From Bacillota bacterium (GTDB lineage: Bacteria > Bacillota > Clostridia > Acetivibrionales > DTU013): a DNA stretch of 64,000 nt. Position 1 is the stretch's first letter. Each line of letters begins with the position of its first letter. The position numbers and the translations under genes were made by a program. Shown in pieces: positions 1-8,533 of this stretch. The stretch covers positions 1 through 64,000 of the forward strand of contig JAEXNT010000055.1 of the NCBI GenBank assembly GCA_023439545.1. Reading direction: 5' to 3'. The notes beneath the pieces are model-generated. The model was not told the DNA's origin and searched no databases. It saw only the letters and a list, made by a program, of their open reading frames with translations.

Positions 1-809
1 CTCCCCGGAGTAATGCAGCGGAAAGCGGTGGTTTCCTTTTGAACCGTAATCCCCTCCGCGCGGAAATCGCACCAGGGCGCCGTGCCGTAAAAGACGGTCT
101 CATACTGCATTTTACCTCGGAGGACGGCGAGCATCGGGTCATCACCGTTTAAAAACAGAACGGATCTCTGTGTGAAACTGTCGGTGATGTGCAGCTTCTC
201 CATCAGGATGTTCTCACGCGTTTTGAACTGGCCGATGTGGGCAACGCCGATGTTGGTCATGACGGCGTACTTCGGCTCGGCGACGCGCGCAAGGCTCGCC
301 ATTTCACCGAAATTACCTGTTCCCATCTCCACCACCGCCGCTTCGTGTTTCCCGGAAAGCTCGAACATCATCAGCGGCAGTCCGATTTCGCTATTATAGT
401 TTCCCTTCGTCTTCATCACATTGTATCCTGCAGAGAGTGCAAGCGCGACCATTTCTTTAGTCGTCGTCTTCCCAACGCTACCCGTGATCCCAACGACAGG
501 AATGAGAAATTTCTTCCGATAGGCGGCGGCAATGTCCTGGAGTGCCAGTTGAGTCGAATCCACAGCGATCCAGGCTTCTTCATTTTCCATATGCATATGC
601 TCCTGCGTCAGCGCCGCGACCGCGCCTGAGGCGAATGCCTCATGCAGAAAGGTGTGGGCGTCCGTCCTTGCCCCTTTGAGGGGGACAAACAGGGAACCGT
701 CGACCACCCTCCGGCTGTCGGTCACCACCGAGGTCACCACCGTGTCCGGGTTCCCGCAGAGCAATTTTCCGCTGCACGCGGCAACGATTTGGCGTACCGT
801 CATTTCCAT
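1..809 (-). CDS. murF: UDP-MurNAc-tripeptide D-alanyl-D-X ligase MurF (partial, 3' end outside window)
   Basis: MurF adds the terminal depsipeptide or dipeptide to the UDP-MurNAc-tripeptide in the cytoplasm. About 269 residues are visible; the family is near 450, so the C-terminal third lies beyond base 1. The Mur ligase P-loop GITGSVGKTTTKE and the downstream EMGTGNFGEM and NIGVAHIGQF motifs are clear. The ATG at 807-809 is preceded by AAGAGGTG at about 8 bases; a second ATG two codons in is also possible. It follows vanX on the same strand after 100 bases, so it is probably the last visible gene of the van operon. A dedicated murF in a van operon is known, from memory, for vanI-type clusters of Desulfitobacterium, where it presumably accepts D-Ala-D-Lac. 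Whether this is the only murF in the genome cannot be seen here. Confidence 0.92.
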   Translation of the reverse strand, partial: MEMTVRQIVAACSGKLLCGNPDTVVTSVVTDSRRVVDGSLFVPLKGARTDAHTFLHEAFASGAVAALTQEHMHMENEEAWIAVDSTQLALQDIAAAYRKKFLIPVVGITGSVGKTTTKEMVALALSAGYNVMKTKGNYNSEIGLPLMMFELSGKHEAAVVEMGTGNFGEMASLARVAEPKYAVMTNIGVAHIGQFKTRENILMEKLHITDSFTQRSVLFLNGDDPMLAVLRGKMQYETVFYGTAPWCDFRAEGITVQKETTAFRCITPG

Positions 810-874
810 TGTACAAGCACCTCTTCTTTACGGTTTATGTTGTTTTATTGATTTCTTTGGCCGGCTCGACTAAT

Positions 875-896
875 ACTACCGCGATAATTCGGTAGT
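875..896 (-). other. Intra-operon hairpin between vanX and murF
   Basis: A 7-bp inverted repeat, ACTACCG and CGGTAGT with an 8-base loop, lies in the 100-base gap between vanX and murF. There is no U-tract on the minus strand, so it may be an mRNA-stability or processing element rather than a terminator. Confidence 0.35.
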
Positions 897-909
897 TTTC
901 GTTGTAGTA

Positions 910-1518
910 TCATGCGACGGGAAAATCAAAATAAGTGTTTGGATAAGGTTCGTGCTTCAGTGAGTAATGCCACCACTCGCATTCGTATGAAACAAACCCG
1001 CAGGCCTCCATGATGGAACAAAGGTATTGACGGTTTTTCGCTTCAGCTTGAGTGATACCTTTTGCCCCATGATGCGAGACTGAATCCATCAAATCAAAGT
1101 AGCCGCCCATTGGAACAAGCGTACCGGCAGCCAAATGATAAAGCGTCAGGTCAATTGCGCCGCCCCGGCTGTGGCCCGACTTAGCGGCCACATATCCTTT
1201 TTCGACTATCTCGGTTTTATCAATATTCGGATAGTGCCTAAGCTTCGTCCGACCGTCTTCCGGTTGTTTTGACCAGCTCAGAAAACAATCCACGGCGCAT
1301 TGAGGGCGATAACCATCCCAGAGAAGCAAGCCAAAGCCAAAGGATGCAGCGTTTTCCCGCGCTTTTTCCAGGGCTTGGCACAAAGCTCTCGTACCGACGA
1401 TTCGATTTGCTGCATATCCATCCACCGGTTTGCCGGTAAAATTATCCCAGGTGGCGTATTTAGAATCCCAACGTATTCCGTATACAAACTCATCCACATA
1501 GACAAAATCATTTTTCAT
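910..1518 (-). CDS. vanX: D-Ala-D-Ala dipeptidase VanX
   Basis: Zinc D,D-dipeptidase of 202 residues, the usual VanX length. It destroys D-Ala-D-Ala made by the housekeeping Ddl, so that only D-Ala-D-Lac enters peptidoglycan precursors. The metal-binding pattern SGHSRGGAID (His and Asp ligands) and the C-terminal CEWWHY (catalytic Glu, third His ligand) are intact, as are the family segments YATWDNFTGKPVDGY and YFDFPV at the end. The ATG start at 1518 overlaps the end of the ligase gene by 11 bases, which implies translational coupling. Similarity to the enterococcal VanX sequence as I remember it is strong along the full length. A stand-alone VanX-like dipeptidase with another role is unlikely given the neighbours. 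Confidence 0.96.
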   Translation of the reverse strand: MKNDFVYVDEFVYGIRWDSKYATWDNFTGKPVDGYAANRIVGTRALCQALEKARENAASFGFGLLLWDGYRPQCAVDCFLSWSKQPEDGRTKLRHYPNIDKTEIVEKGYVAAKSGHSRGGAIDLTLYHLAAGTLVPMGGYFDLMDSVSHHGAKGITQAEAKNRQYLCSIMEACGFVSYECEWWHYSLKHEPYPNTYFDFPVA

Positions 1519-2554
1519 AACTTTTTCCTTTCAATGTCAATGACACAATCCGGTCAATCACTTCTGCAAGCGGCAGCCCTGCGGCCGCCATCATTCTCGG
1601 ATAACGGCTGTATGAGGTCAAACCGGGCAAGGTATTAACCTCGTTAAGTATTACTTCCCCGTCTTCTTTCAGGAACATATCCACGCGCGAAAGCCCCCTG
1701 CATCCCAGGGCGCGATATATTGCCTTTGCCTTCTCCTGTACTAGCAAGCGTACCTCTGCCGGAATGCCGGCAGGAACGATTACCGTTGAGTTTTCGGAGC
1801 CGTTTTCAGGTTTTTTCTCCTGATGGATCCTGAAAAAACCATGAGACAGACAAATTTGATCTACCTCGCCTGTTATCAAATCCGTACCGTCCCCCAATAT
1901 CGCACAGCCTACCTCGCTGCCTACGACAGCCTCTTCAATCAACACCTTTGAGTCATACTGTCTTGCGGCTTCCACCGCACTCTGTAATTCTTCTTTTCGG
2001 CCTACCTTGCTGACGCCGAAAGAGGAACCCGAGCGAGCCGGCTTCACAAAAACGGGATAAGTAAGCCGGTCGGCATCAATATCCTCGTTCGCCGTGACAA
2101 TCCTGAAATTTGGCGTAGCAATTCCCGCGTTTCCGGCGACAATATAAGCAAGGGATTTATCCATACAAAGAGCGGAACTTTGGACATCGCAGCCTGCATA
2201 TGGGATGCCGGCAAGCTCCAACAAACCTTGCATCGCGCCGTCCTCTCCAAGTTTGCCATGCAGAACGGGAAACACCATATCCAGACGGATCGTTTTGTAC
2301 TGCCCATGCTCCAGAACCAGCAATCCGTGGACGTTTCTGTCCGGCGACAGCATAGCCGGAAGGCAGCTGTCGTTTTCCCAATCTGCGCCGGGGCAATGAC
2401 AAAGCTTCCAGACACCGTTTTTCGTAATCCCGATATAGAATGGCTCATACTTTTCAACATCAAGGTTTTTTGCGACCTCCTGCGCAGATTTAACGGAGAT
2501 GGGATGTTCTTCGGAACAGCCTCCGAATATAATTGCGATTTTCAACCTATCCAT
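1508..2554 (-). CDS. vanA: D-alanine--D-lactate ligase, VanA/VanB type
   Basis: ATP-grasp ligase of 348 residues that joins D-Ala to D-lactate, giving the depsipeptide that vancomycin binds poorly. The start at 2554 (MDRLKIAIIFGG) matches the VanA N-terminus and has AAAGGAG upstream; the open frame extends six codons further. The D-lactate hallmark is the omega-loop GFFRIHQE, whose His corresponds to the VanA residue that selects D-Lac. Ddl and VanC/E/G-type ligases differ there. FVKPARSGSSFGVSKV and NEVNTLPGLTSYSRYP are the other family signatures. The start overlaps the vanH stop by 8 bases. I use the symbol vanA for the type; the exact allele class (A, B, D, F, I, M) needs alignment. Confidence 0.95.
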   Translation of the reverse strand: MDRLKIAIIFGGCSEEHPISVKSAQEVAKNLDVEKYEPFYIGITKNGVWKLCHCPGADWENDSCLPAMLSPDRNVHGLLVLEHGQYKTIRLDMVFPVLHGKLGEDGAMQGLLELAGIPYAGCDVQSSALCMDKSLAYIVAGNAGIATPNFRIVTANEDIDADRLTYPVFVKPARSGSSFGVSKVGRKEELQSAVEAARQYDSKVLIEEAVVGSEVGCAILGDGTDLITGEVDQICLSHGFFRIHQEKKPENGSENSTVIVPAGIPAEVRLLVQEKAKAIYRALGCRGLSRVDMFLKEDGEVILNEVNTLPGLTSYSRYPRMMAAAGLPLAEVIDRIVSLTLKGKSYEK

Positions 2555-3515
2555 GCTGCACTCTCCTTTCAAATTTCAGGCAATTTATAATTGTATTTTC
2601 AACAGTATCGCTCAGGGCGTGTTCTGTGTAATAGGCGGTGTGCGGAGTGACAAGCACATTCGGTAATTCCTGCAGCCGCAGCAGCAGTTTGCTTTCAATG
2701 GGTTTTTCCCTGTAGTCGAAGTAGAATATTCCTTCCTCTCCTTCGAGGACGTCCAACGCCGCACCGCCCAGTTTACCGCTTTCCAACGCCGGAATAAGAG
2801 CCTCCGTATCAATAAGTGAACCGCGTCCGGTATTGATAATAAACGCGCCGCGCTTCATCCGCCCGATACGCTGTCTGTTTATAAGGTGGGTTGTATCCGC
2901 GTTAAGCGGCGTATGGAGAGTTATAATATCACTCTGCTGTAACAATTCATCAAGAGGAACGTATTCGGCAGAGGTTGTGAGACGCTGGTCACAGGCCAAT
3001 ATGCGGCAGCCAAAGCCCCGCAGCCTGTCCATAACCGCCGTGCCAATGCGTCCCGTTCCAATTACCCCGATGGTCATATCGCGTAATTCTTTCCCGCGTA
3101 CATCATCCAACCTGAAATCATGAATATCCGCACGGCTGACAATGGATTTTGCATTTCTCACCGCCATCAGCATCAGCATTAATGTGTAATCAGCCACGCT
3201 GTCAGGCGAATAAGCTACGTTTTCAACGGAAATGCCAACGTTCCTGGCACAGTCAACATTAATATGGTTAAACCCGATACTTCTTGTGGAGATATACTTT
3301 ACGCCGGCTCCGCTTAACGCAAGAAGTATGGAATTTGTGATTTGAGTTTTATGACCGACGCTGATGCATCGATTTCCAAGCGCCAGCTCAACATTAACTT
3401 CCGATACCGCTGCAGCTGTGATAGTTGGCAAAACGCCAAAGCGAGGCGCCATTTCACGGAATAAAACGGCCTCATCCTGCCCGCATCCGTATACTGTAAT
3501 TCCTGTTTTTCCCAT
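2547..3515 (-). CDS. vanH: D-lactate dehydrogenase VanH
   Basis: NAD-dependent 2-hydroxyacid dehydrogenase reducing pyruvate to D-lactate, the substrate for the adjacent ligase. It is 322 residues from the chosen ATG. The Rossmann motif GVIGTGRIG, the substrate Arg in NTGRGSLID and the catalytic His in TPHTAYYTEHAL are present. The N-terminus GKTGITVYGCGQDEA matches the VanH pattern, which fixes the ATG at 3515. An upstream ATG 7 codons earlier and the open frame to 3602 cannot be excluded, because the AAAGGA ribosome site is about 14 bases from 3515. First gene of vanH-ligase-vanX-murF, all overlapping or closely spaced. Confidence 0.95.
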   Translation of the reverse strand: MGKTGITVYGCGQDEAVLFREMAPRFGVLPTITAAAVSEVNVELALGNRCISVGHKTQITNSILLALSGAGVKYISTRSIGFNHINVDCARNVGISVENVAYSPDSVADYTLMLMLMAVRNAKSIVSRADIHDFRLDDVRGKELRDMTIGVIGTGRIGTAVMDRLRGFGCRILACDQRLTTSAEYVPLDELLQQSDIITLHTPLNADTTHLINRQRIGRMKRGAFIINTGRGSLIDTEALIPALESGKLGGAALDVLEGEEGIFYFDYREKPIESKLLLRLQELPNVLVTPHTAYYTEHALSDTVENTIINCLKFERRVQHG

Positions 3516-3660
3516 GATCCAGATTTGTCCTTTCATAGTACATTCATCTTTGCTTTTATCCCCAGATGGAATAAAAAAGCCTGTCCGATTCGGCAATCTC
3601 ATCTTACCGGAATCAGGCAGGCTATATTGGAATTTTAACTTATCAAAATCTTAATAAATT

Positions 3661-3705
3661 CTTATGAAATGCTTATTCTTTTCATAAGCTGCAATACACT
3701 GTCAA
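3661..3705 (-). promoter_or_regulatory. Candidate vanH operator: inverted repeat near a TTGACA box
   Basis: A perfect 9-bp inverted repeat CTTATGAAA / TTTCATAAG (3661-3669 and 3680-3688, 10-base spacer) lies between ssb and vanH. A minus-strand TTGACA sits at 3700-3705. No convincing -10 box follows at 17 bases, as expected for an activator-dependent promoter. Each arm resembles the VanR half-site TCGTANGAAA (remembered consensus), but here the arms are inverted rather than direct. Confidence 0.4.
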
Positions 3706-3717
3706 TGCGCCATATTC

Positions 3718-4092
3718 TTATGCCGAATAATCCTCCGCTTCGCTTTCTGCCACCGCCTCGTCGTTCCTCTTACTATTGCCGGAGAAATAAGCCTTGTCCG
3801 CCACAAGTTCGATAACATAGCGTTTCTTACCTTCCGGATCATCCCATGTTCTGGACTGGAGTCGTCCCTGTACAGTCAGGGACCCGCCTTTTCCAAAATG
3901 ATCGGAAATAAACATGGCAATCCCATTCCACGCGACAACCGGGATAAAGTCCGCTTTCTTCTCGCTGCTTCCATCGAATGGATCCCGGTCGACTGCAAGT
4001 GAAAAATTCAAGACTGGTGTTTGATTTTCTGTAACATGCTTCAGTTCGGGATCCTTTGTCAGCCTCCCCGATATTATTGTATTATTCAACAT
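3718..4092 (-). CDS. ssb: Single-stranded DNA-binding protein (stand-alone paralogue)
   Basis: OB-fold SSB of 124 residues, shorter than the typical 140-170 because the acidic tail is brief. MLNNTIISGRLTKDPELKH, LNFSLAVDR, FIPVVAWNG and LTVQGRLQSRTW mark the SSB fold; the C-terminus EAEDYSA is acidic but lacks the canonical DDDIPF tail that recruits partner proteins. It is not in the usual rpsF-ssb-rpsR operon. Its ribosome site GGAGGG touches a 47-bp palindrome (4103-4149), so expression is probably repressed by a dimeric regulator or by mRNA folding. Such extra SSBs often accompany mobile or competence functions, but no such genes are adjacent. Confidence 0.9.
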   Translation of the reverse strand: MLNNTIISGRLTKDPELKHVTENQTPVLNFSLAVDRDPFDGSSEKKADFIPVVAWNGIAMFISDHFGKGGSLTVQGRLQSRTWDDPEGKKRYVIELVADKAYFSGNSKRNDEAVAESEAEDYSA

Positions 4093-4102
4093 AGTACGCC
4101 CT

Positions 4103-4149
4103 CCATATATACAATTATTGTATTATCAATACAATAATTGTATATATGG
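4103..4149. promoter_or_regulatory. 47-bp palindrome upstream of ssb
   Basis: Two perfectly complementary 22-base arms flank the trinucleotide ATC: left arm 4103-4124, right arm 4128-4149. Each arm contains an ACAATTATTGT-like core that is itself nearly palindromic, so the site could hold two dimers. The foot of the stem includes the last bases of the ssb ribosome binding site, so an mRNA hairpin could also mask it. Confidence 0.75.
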
Positions 4150-4265
4150 CATATTTTGTCAATGCATTATTTTGTTCTTTTGCTCAGCTTATCCGAAAAT
4201 AGCATTCATTTTGGCAGGAACAATACGGTTACAAAGATATCGGGGACTAAACTCGCCTCTGTCTG

Positions 4266-4487
4266 GCATAGGCTGTAGAATATTCCGAATTGCAACCCGG
4301 CGTTTCGGTTATGGACTATATAAAAAGACGAATCGCACAAGCAGTTTCCGATATATTGGAAACCGGTTACAGCATAAAAGACATTGCCTTCAAATGGGGG
4401 GTTCAACTCTCACGAAAACTTACGAGGTTGCTTAGCAAGCGAATTTCACCTACGGCGTTACCAAATCAAAATACTGCCTGCATGTGA
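4266..4487 (+). pseudogene. AraC-family regulator remnant with frameshifts
   Basis: The stretch reads like the C-terminal two-helix DNA-binding domain of an AraC/XylS regulator: DYIKRRIAQAVSDILETGY, then SIKDIAFKWG, and, one frame over, FNSHENL, then back in the first frame TRLLSKRISPTAL. The frame slips at a run of six G residues near 4397 and returns about 20 bases later. No start codon, no N-terminal half and an in-frame stop just upstream show that it is dead. It lies between ssb and kdpE on the opposite strand and explains this otherwise gene-free stretch. Confidence 0.6.
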
Positions 4488-4518
4488 ATGGCAACAAAAT
4501 TGTAAAAACAGCCAAAGT

Positions 4519-5220
4519 TTATTTCTCAAGCATCCGATATCCAACTCCGGTTTCGGTAACAATGTAATTGGGTGCTGCAGGATTCTTCTCAATTTTTCTT
4601 CGTATATTAGCCATATTGACGCGGAGAGCCTGAATTTCGTTCGAATAAGGTCCCCACACTTCTTTCATTATAAAGTCGTGAGTAAGTACTTTTCCAGCAT
4701 GCCGGGAAAGCAGCGCTATAATTTTATATTCAATCGGCGTAAGGTGAATCTCTTGTCCCGCAACCGATACAAGCCTTTTTAAATAATTTATCTCCAGGTC
4801 GCCAGATGTCATTTTTTCTATATCCGGCTGGCTTCCTGATGGATTCCCTGCCTGGCTGTGCCTGAGAGCGTTTCTGATTCTTGCAAGCAGTTCCGAAGTC
4901 CCGAAGGGCTTTATAATATAATCATCTGCACCTAAATCAAGCGCCTCAACCTTTTCACGTTCATGACCTCGGGCTGACACGACAACAACAGGAATGCCAG
5001 ACCATTCCCTGATTGATTTCAATACTTCAATGCCATCCATATCCGGAAGCCCCAAATCCAGCAGTATTAAATCCGGGCAATGGGATGACGCCATTGAAAT
5101 TGCTTCCTTGCCTCTTTTTGCTTTTACAACATTAAAATCATTTGCAGTTAGAATTGCAGAAATAAAATTACAAATACCATCCTCATCCTCGACAATTAGA
5201 ATTAAAGTCTTATTTCCCAT
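4519..5220 (-). CDS. kdpE: Response regulator KdpE
   Basis: OmpR/PhoB-type regulator of 233 residues, activator of the kdp operon on potassium limitation. The receiver domain (about residues 5-118) has the acidic pair VEDEDG, the phospho-acceptor in LILLDLGLPDMDG and the conserved Lys in IIKPFGTSEL. The winged-helix domain (about 130-230) has LTPIEYKIIALLSRHAGKVL and ends GVGYRML. The ATG overlaps the kdpD stop by 11 bases and has AAAGGAAAT ahead, so the two are coupled. It is the last gene of kdpFABCDE and no other regulator lies beside it. Confidence 0.96.
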   Translation of the reverse strand: MGNKTLILIVEDEDGICNFISAILTANDFNVVKAKRGKEAISMASSHCPDLILLDLGLPDMDGIEVLKSIREWSGIPVVVVSARGHEREKVEALDLGADDYIIKPFGTSELLARIRNALRHSQAGNPSGSQPDIEKMTSGDLEINYLKRLVSVAGQEIHLTPIEYKIIALLSRHAGKVLTHDFIMKEVWGPYSNEIQALRVNMANIRRKIEKNPAAPNYIVTETGVGYRMLEK

Positions 5221-7945
5221 ACTCTTTATTTCCTTTCAACGGCAATGTGAAACGGAAAACCGCGCCGCCCTCTTGTTTGTTGACAGCTTCCATTTTACCA
5301 TCATGCGCCTTGATTATCGACATGCAAATTGAAAGACCGATACCAAGTCCCCTTGACGAGTCCGAGCTGCGCTTTCTATTTGGAGAATAGCTTTCAAACA
5401 GGTATGGCAGATCCTGCTCGGCGATTCCTTTCCCGTTGTCGATAACCTCAAAAACCGCTTCATGATTATTTTTTTTAACTACTACTTCTATTACTGAATC
5501 ATCAGGAGAATGCTTTACTGCATTTTCCAGCAGATTGATAAGTACTTGCTCGATCAACGTTCCATCCATAGGCGCCATCAAGAGTTCGTCTGGAACCTTT
5601 GCATTGAATTTTCTATTCTCAAACCTTTTTTGAATCCGGCTGATGGAGGCTGCTACAATTTCCTCCGCAGCCTCGGGAACTTTTGAGACATTGGCTGTAC
5701 CCTCGTTGATCCGAGTTACTGAAAGAATATTTTCAACCATGCGTATCAGCCACTGTGAATCCTCTTTTATATCATTAACCAGCTTGTCATGGGTCTGTTT
5801 GTCAAGCAGTCCGCCATTTTCAAGAATCGCCGAACTTGCTCCGGAAATGCTGGTAAGCGGAGTTCTAAGGTCATGAGATATTGCCCTCAGAAGGTTGCTT
5901 CGCATCTTTTCCTTTTCTGCTTCAACTAATATCTGTCGTTGTTCATCCGAAAGGAACTGCCGCTCTAAAGCCATCGCGACCTGGGAAGCCAACATGTGTA
6001 AAAAGAGCCGGTTGGTCTGACTCAGTTTTCCCCTGAGGCAGGATAGACCAATAACACCAAGAGCCTTGGCTTGTGAGCTTATTGGTATATAGAAGGCTTT
6101 TGAACCCATTAATGTATCTGTTCCTGCACCTGCATATTTTTGATTGACGAAAACCCAATGAGCTACAGCACGTTCATCCTCGGACAGCAGAAATGATGAG
6201 TCGGGATCTGATGAGGACTGCTTGAAAACACCTGTCGTATGGTTTTTAGGATCATCTGTATAAATAATGGCAGAGCGCCTAAAGAGCTTTGAGATATACT
6301 CGTTCATTACTGCAGTAATGTTGTTCAATCCCCTTGTCACCAGAAGCTTCTTGTTGATCTCATACAACACTTCCGTGCGGCGCTCTCTTTCGACGGCAAG
6401 CTGGGCCTGGGTTTTCACACGTACGGTCAGGGCGCTGGTAATAAGTGCAGCAAGAAGCATGATAAAAAAAGTTAGCGGATAACCGTGCTGTATTGAATTG
6501 AAGGTAAAATAAGGCTCCGTAAAAAAGAAATTGAAAGCTAAAACGCTGAGTATTGAACCAATAACACTGTATGCATAGCCTGCCGTTGTCCTTGCAACGA
6601 TCAGCACTGACAAAATATATACCATGATAATGTTCTGGCCATCTATTCCCCAAGACCGCAGAAGCATGCATAACAGAGTCGCTGCTGTCAGGAGGCCGGC
6701 TGTTTTTAAAGTATCAGCTAAAGACAAAGACATTTTTTGCGCATTTTTCAGAACTTTCAGCCTTATATATTTTCTTTTTTTAGGCTTGCCTGGTATAATG
6801 TGAATATCGACATTGGGCAAAAGAGCTATAAGCTTATCCTCCAGACTTGTCTGAATAATATTTTTCAAGATGCCTCTGCTCCTGCTTTTACCTATGACAA
6901 TATCCGTTATGCCTGACATTTTTGCATACTGAGTAATAACAAGGGGTAGGTTATCCCCCGTAAGGGTTACTATTTCTGCTCCCATCCGCTCGGCAAGATT
7001 TAGATTGGCTTCAACACTTTTCTTTTCATCATCGGAAAGATAACCGCTTTCCATATTCTCAACATATGCGGCTGTCCATGGTGCGTGGAAGGCCAGTGCC
7101 GTTCTGGCTGTCCAACGGATACAGCGTGCCGATGAAGGTGATGAGCCTATGCATACAAGCAGTCTTGCTCCTGTTGATTTCTCAGCTTTATGCAGCTCTC
7201 CGCGATTATCATGGCTGATCCTGTCTGCAGCTTTACGTAATGCAATCTCCCGAAGAAGCCTGAGGTTTTCTTTCCCAAAAAAATTGTCCAGTGCAGTTCT
7301 GGCTCTTTCCGGCCGATATATCTTCCCCTCTTCAAAGCGTTTGATCAGTGCATCCGGTTCAATATCAATCAGCTTCACTCTGTCAGCATGATTAAAAATA
7401 TAATCCGGCACTGTCTCACGGACATTTATTTTTGTGATATCCTGCACCATATCGTTCAAGCTTTCGATATGCTGGACATTTACCGTTGTATATACGTCAA
7501 TTCCTGCGTTCAGAAGCTCTTCTATATCCTGATACCTCTTTTTATTACGTACCCCTTCAATATTTGAATGCGCCAGCTCATCCACAAGGATCAGCTGTGG
7601 TTTCCTTTCAAGAGCCGCATCCAGGTCAAATTCCTTGAGCTGTATATTTCTATATTCTACAGTTTTCGGAGGCAGCATTTCGAGACCATTTACCAGCTGC
7701 ATTGTTTCGGGTCTTGTATGTGGTTCTACATATCCTACGATTACATCAATTCCCCTTTTTAGTTGTTCATGGGCGTCATCCAGCATAGCATAGGTTTTTC
7801 CTACACCCGCGGCATAGCCGAAAAATATCTGCAGCTTGCCGATTCTTTGCGGCTCATTATATCTGATTTCTTCAAGAATAGCATCCGGATTCGGACGTTG
7901 ATTCTCTTCACCGATCGTACTATCACCCCCATATAAGTATGTCAT
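5210..7945 (-). CDS. kdpD: Osmosensitive K+ channel histidine kinase KdpD
   Basis: Full-length KdpD, about 911 residues. The N-terminal KdpD domain has the Walker-type FFGYAAGVGKTYAMLDDA and a B-like LILVDELAH. A universal-stress-protein domain follows (about 240-370), then four membrane segments (about 400-500), a GAF-like region, the H-box ISHDLRTPLTSISG and the HATPase with NLLENAVKH and GIGLSICMSI. The USP domain is where c-di-AMP binds in staphylococcal KdpD (established for that family). I chose the ATG at 7945; the open frame begins at a TTG at 7972 inside kdpC, and the ribosome site at 7945 is weak, so coupling to kdpC is likely. Confidence 0.95.
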   Translation of the reverse strand: MTYLYGGDSTIGEENQRPNPDAILEEIRYNEPQRIGKLQIFFGYAAGVGKTYAMLDDAHEQLKRGIDVIVGYVEPHTRPETMQLVNGLEMLPPKTVEYRNIQLKEFDLDAALERKPQLILVDELAHSNIEGVRNKKRYQDIEELLNAGIDVYTTVNVQHIESLNDMVQDITKINVRETVPDYIFNHADRVKLIDIEPDALIKRFEEGKIYRPERARTALDNFFGKENLRLLREIALRKAADRISHDNRGELHKAEKSTGARLLVCIGSSPSSARCIRWTARTALAFHAPWTAAYVENMESGYLSDDEKKSVEANLNLAERMGAEIVTLTGDNLPLVITQYAKMSGITDIVIGKSRSRGILKNIIQTSLEDKLIALLPNVDIHIIPGKPKKRKYIRLKVLKNAQKMSLSLADTLKTAGLLTAATLLCMLLRSWGIDGQNIIMVYILSVLIVARTTAGYAYSVIGSILSVLAFNFFFTEPYFTFNSIQHGYPLTFFIMLLAALITSALTVRVKTQAQLAVERERRTEVLYEINKKLLVTRGLNNITAVMNEYISKLFRRSAIIYTDDPKNHTTGVFKQSSSDPDSSFLLSEDERAVAHWVFVNQKYAGAGTDTLMGSKAFYIPISSQAKALGVIGLSCLRGKLSQTNRLFLHMLASQVAMALERQFLSDEQRQILVEAEKEKMRSNLLRAISHDLRTPLTSISGASSAILENGGLLDKQTHDKLVNDIKEDSQWLIRMVENILSVTRINEGTANVSKVPEAAEEIVAASISRIQKRFENRKFNAKVPDELLMAPMDGTLIEQVLINLLENAVKHSPDDSVIEVVVKKNNHEAVFEVIDNGKGIAEQDLPYLFESYSPNRKRSSDSSRGLGIGLSICMSIIKAHDGKMEAVNKQEGGAVFRFTLPLKGNKEYGK

Positions 7946-7955
7946 TTCCAGCTGA

Positions 7956-8522
7956 CTAAAGCAAGCCGTCAAGTGCCAGATTCACTTTCAGCACATTTAC
8001 CGCAGGCTCGCCCCAGAAGCCCAGAAACCTCCCGTTCGTATACCTTTTTACGATTTTTCTTACAGCTTCCTCACTCATACCGCGTTCCTTCGCTATCCTC
8101 GCCACCTGGTATTCGGCCGACTCAGGAGAGATATTCGGATCAACTCCGCTGCCGGAAGCTGTAACCAGGTCTATGGGTATATCAGAAGCGTTACCCGGAT
8201 CAAAGGTATGCCACCAGTCAATACGCTGCCGCAGCAACTTTTCTTGCTTACTGCCCGTCGGCGAAAGGTTTGTTGCACCGATTGGCCTGCCAATAAGATA
8301 TTCAGGCTTGGTAAACTCCTGAGCAAGCAATGCCGAACCATATGCTGCTGTTGTCCCGTCCTTCAGCTTCACTGTCATGATGCTGCCGTTTGCCTGTCTT
8401 GGCAATACAGTCTGCGCAACTGCCGTAACAACTCCCGGATAAACAACCCCGCATAATATCGTCATAATAAACAGACAGGCAATCGCCGGTCTCAATATTT
8501 TTATGATGTTTCTCATTTTCAT
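7956..8522 (-). CDS. kdpC: K+-transporting ATPase subunit KdpC
   Basis: Single-pass subunit of 188 residues that stabilises the KdpFABC complex. One N-terminal membrane helix (about residues 11-32), then the KdpC signatures FTKPEYLIGRP, WWHTFDPGNASDIP and SGSGVDPNISPESAEYQ. The order A-B-C and tight spacing to kdpB (11 bases) are standard. Length and motifs are normal, and I see nothing odd. Confidence 0.96.
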   Translation of the reverse strand: MKMRNIIKILRPAIACLFIMTILCGVVYPGVVTAVAQTVLPRQANGSIMTVKLKDGTTAAYGSALLAQEFTKPEYLIGRPIGATNLSPTGSKQEKLLRQRIDWWHTFDPGNASDIPIDLVTASGSGVDPNISPESAEYQVARIAKERGMSEEAVRKIVKRYTNGRFLGFWGEPAVNVLKVNLALDGLL

Positions 8523-8533
8523 TCACCTCGCAA

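Noticed and set aside
1300..1638. Plus-strand frame of 112 codons over vanX and the ligase gene end
   Set aside because: Overlaps two certain van genes antisense and has no supporting motif.
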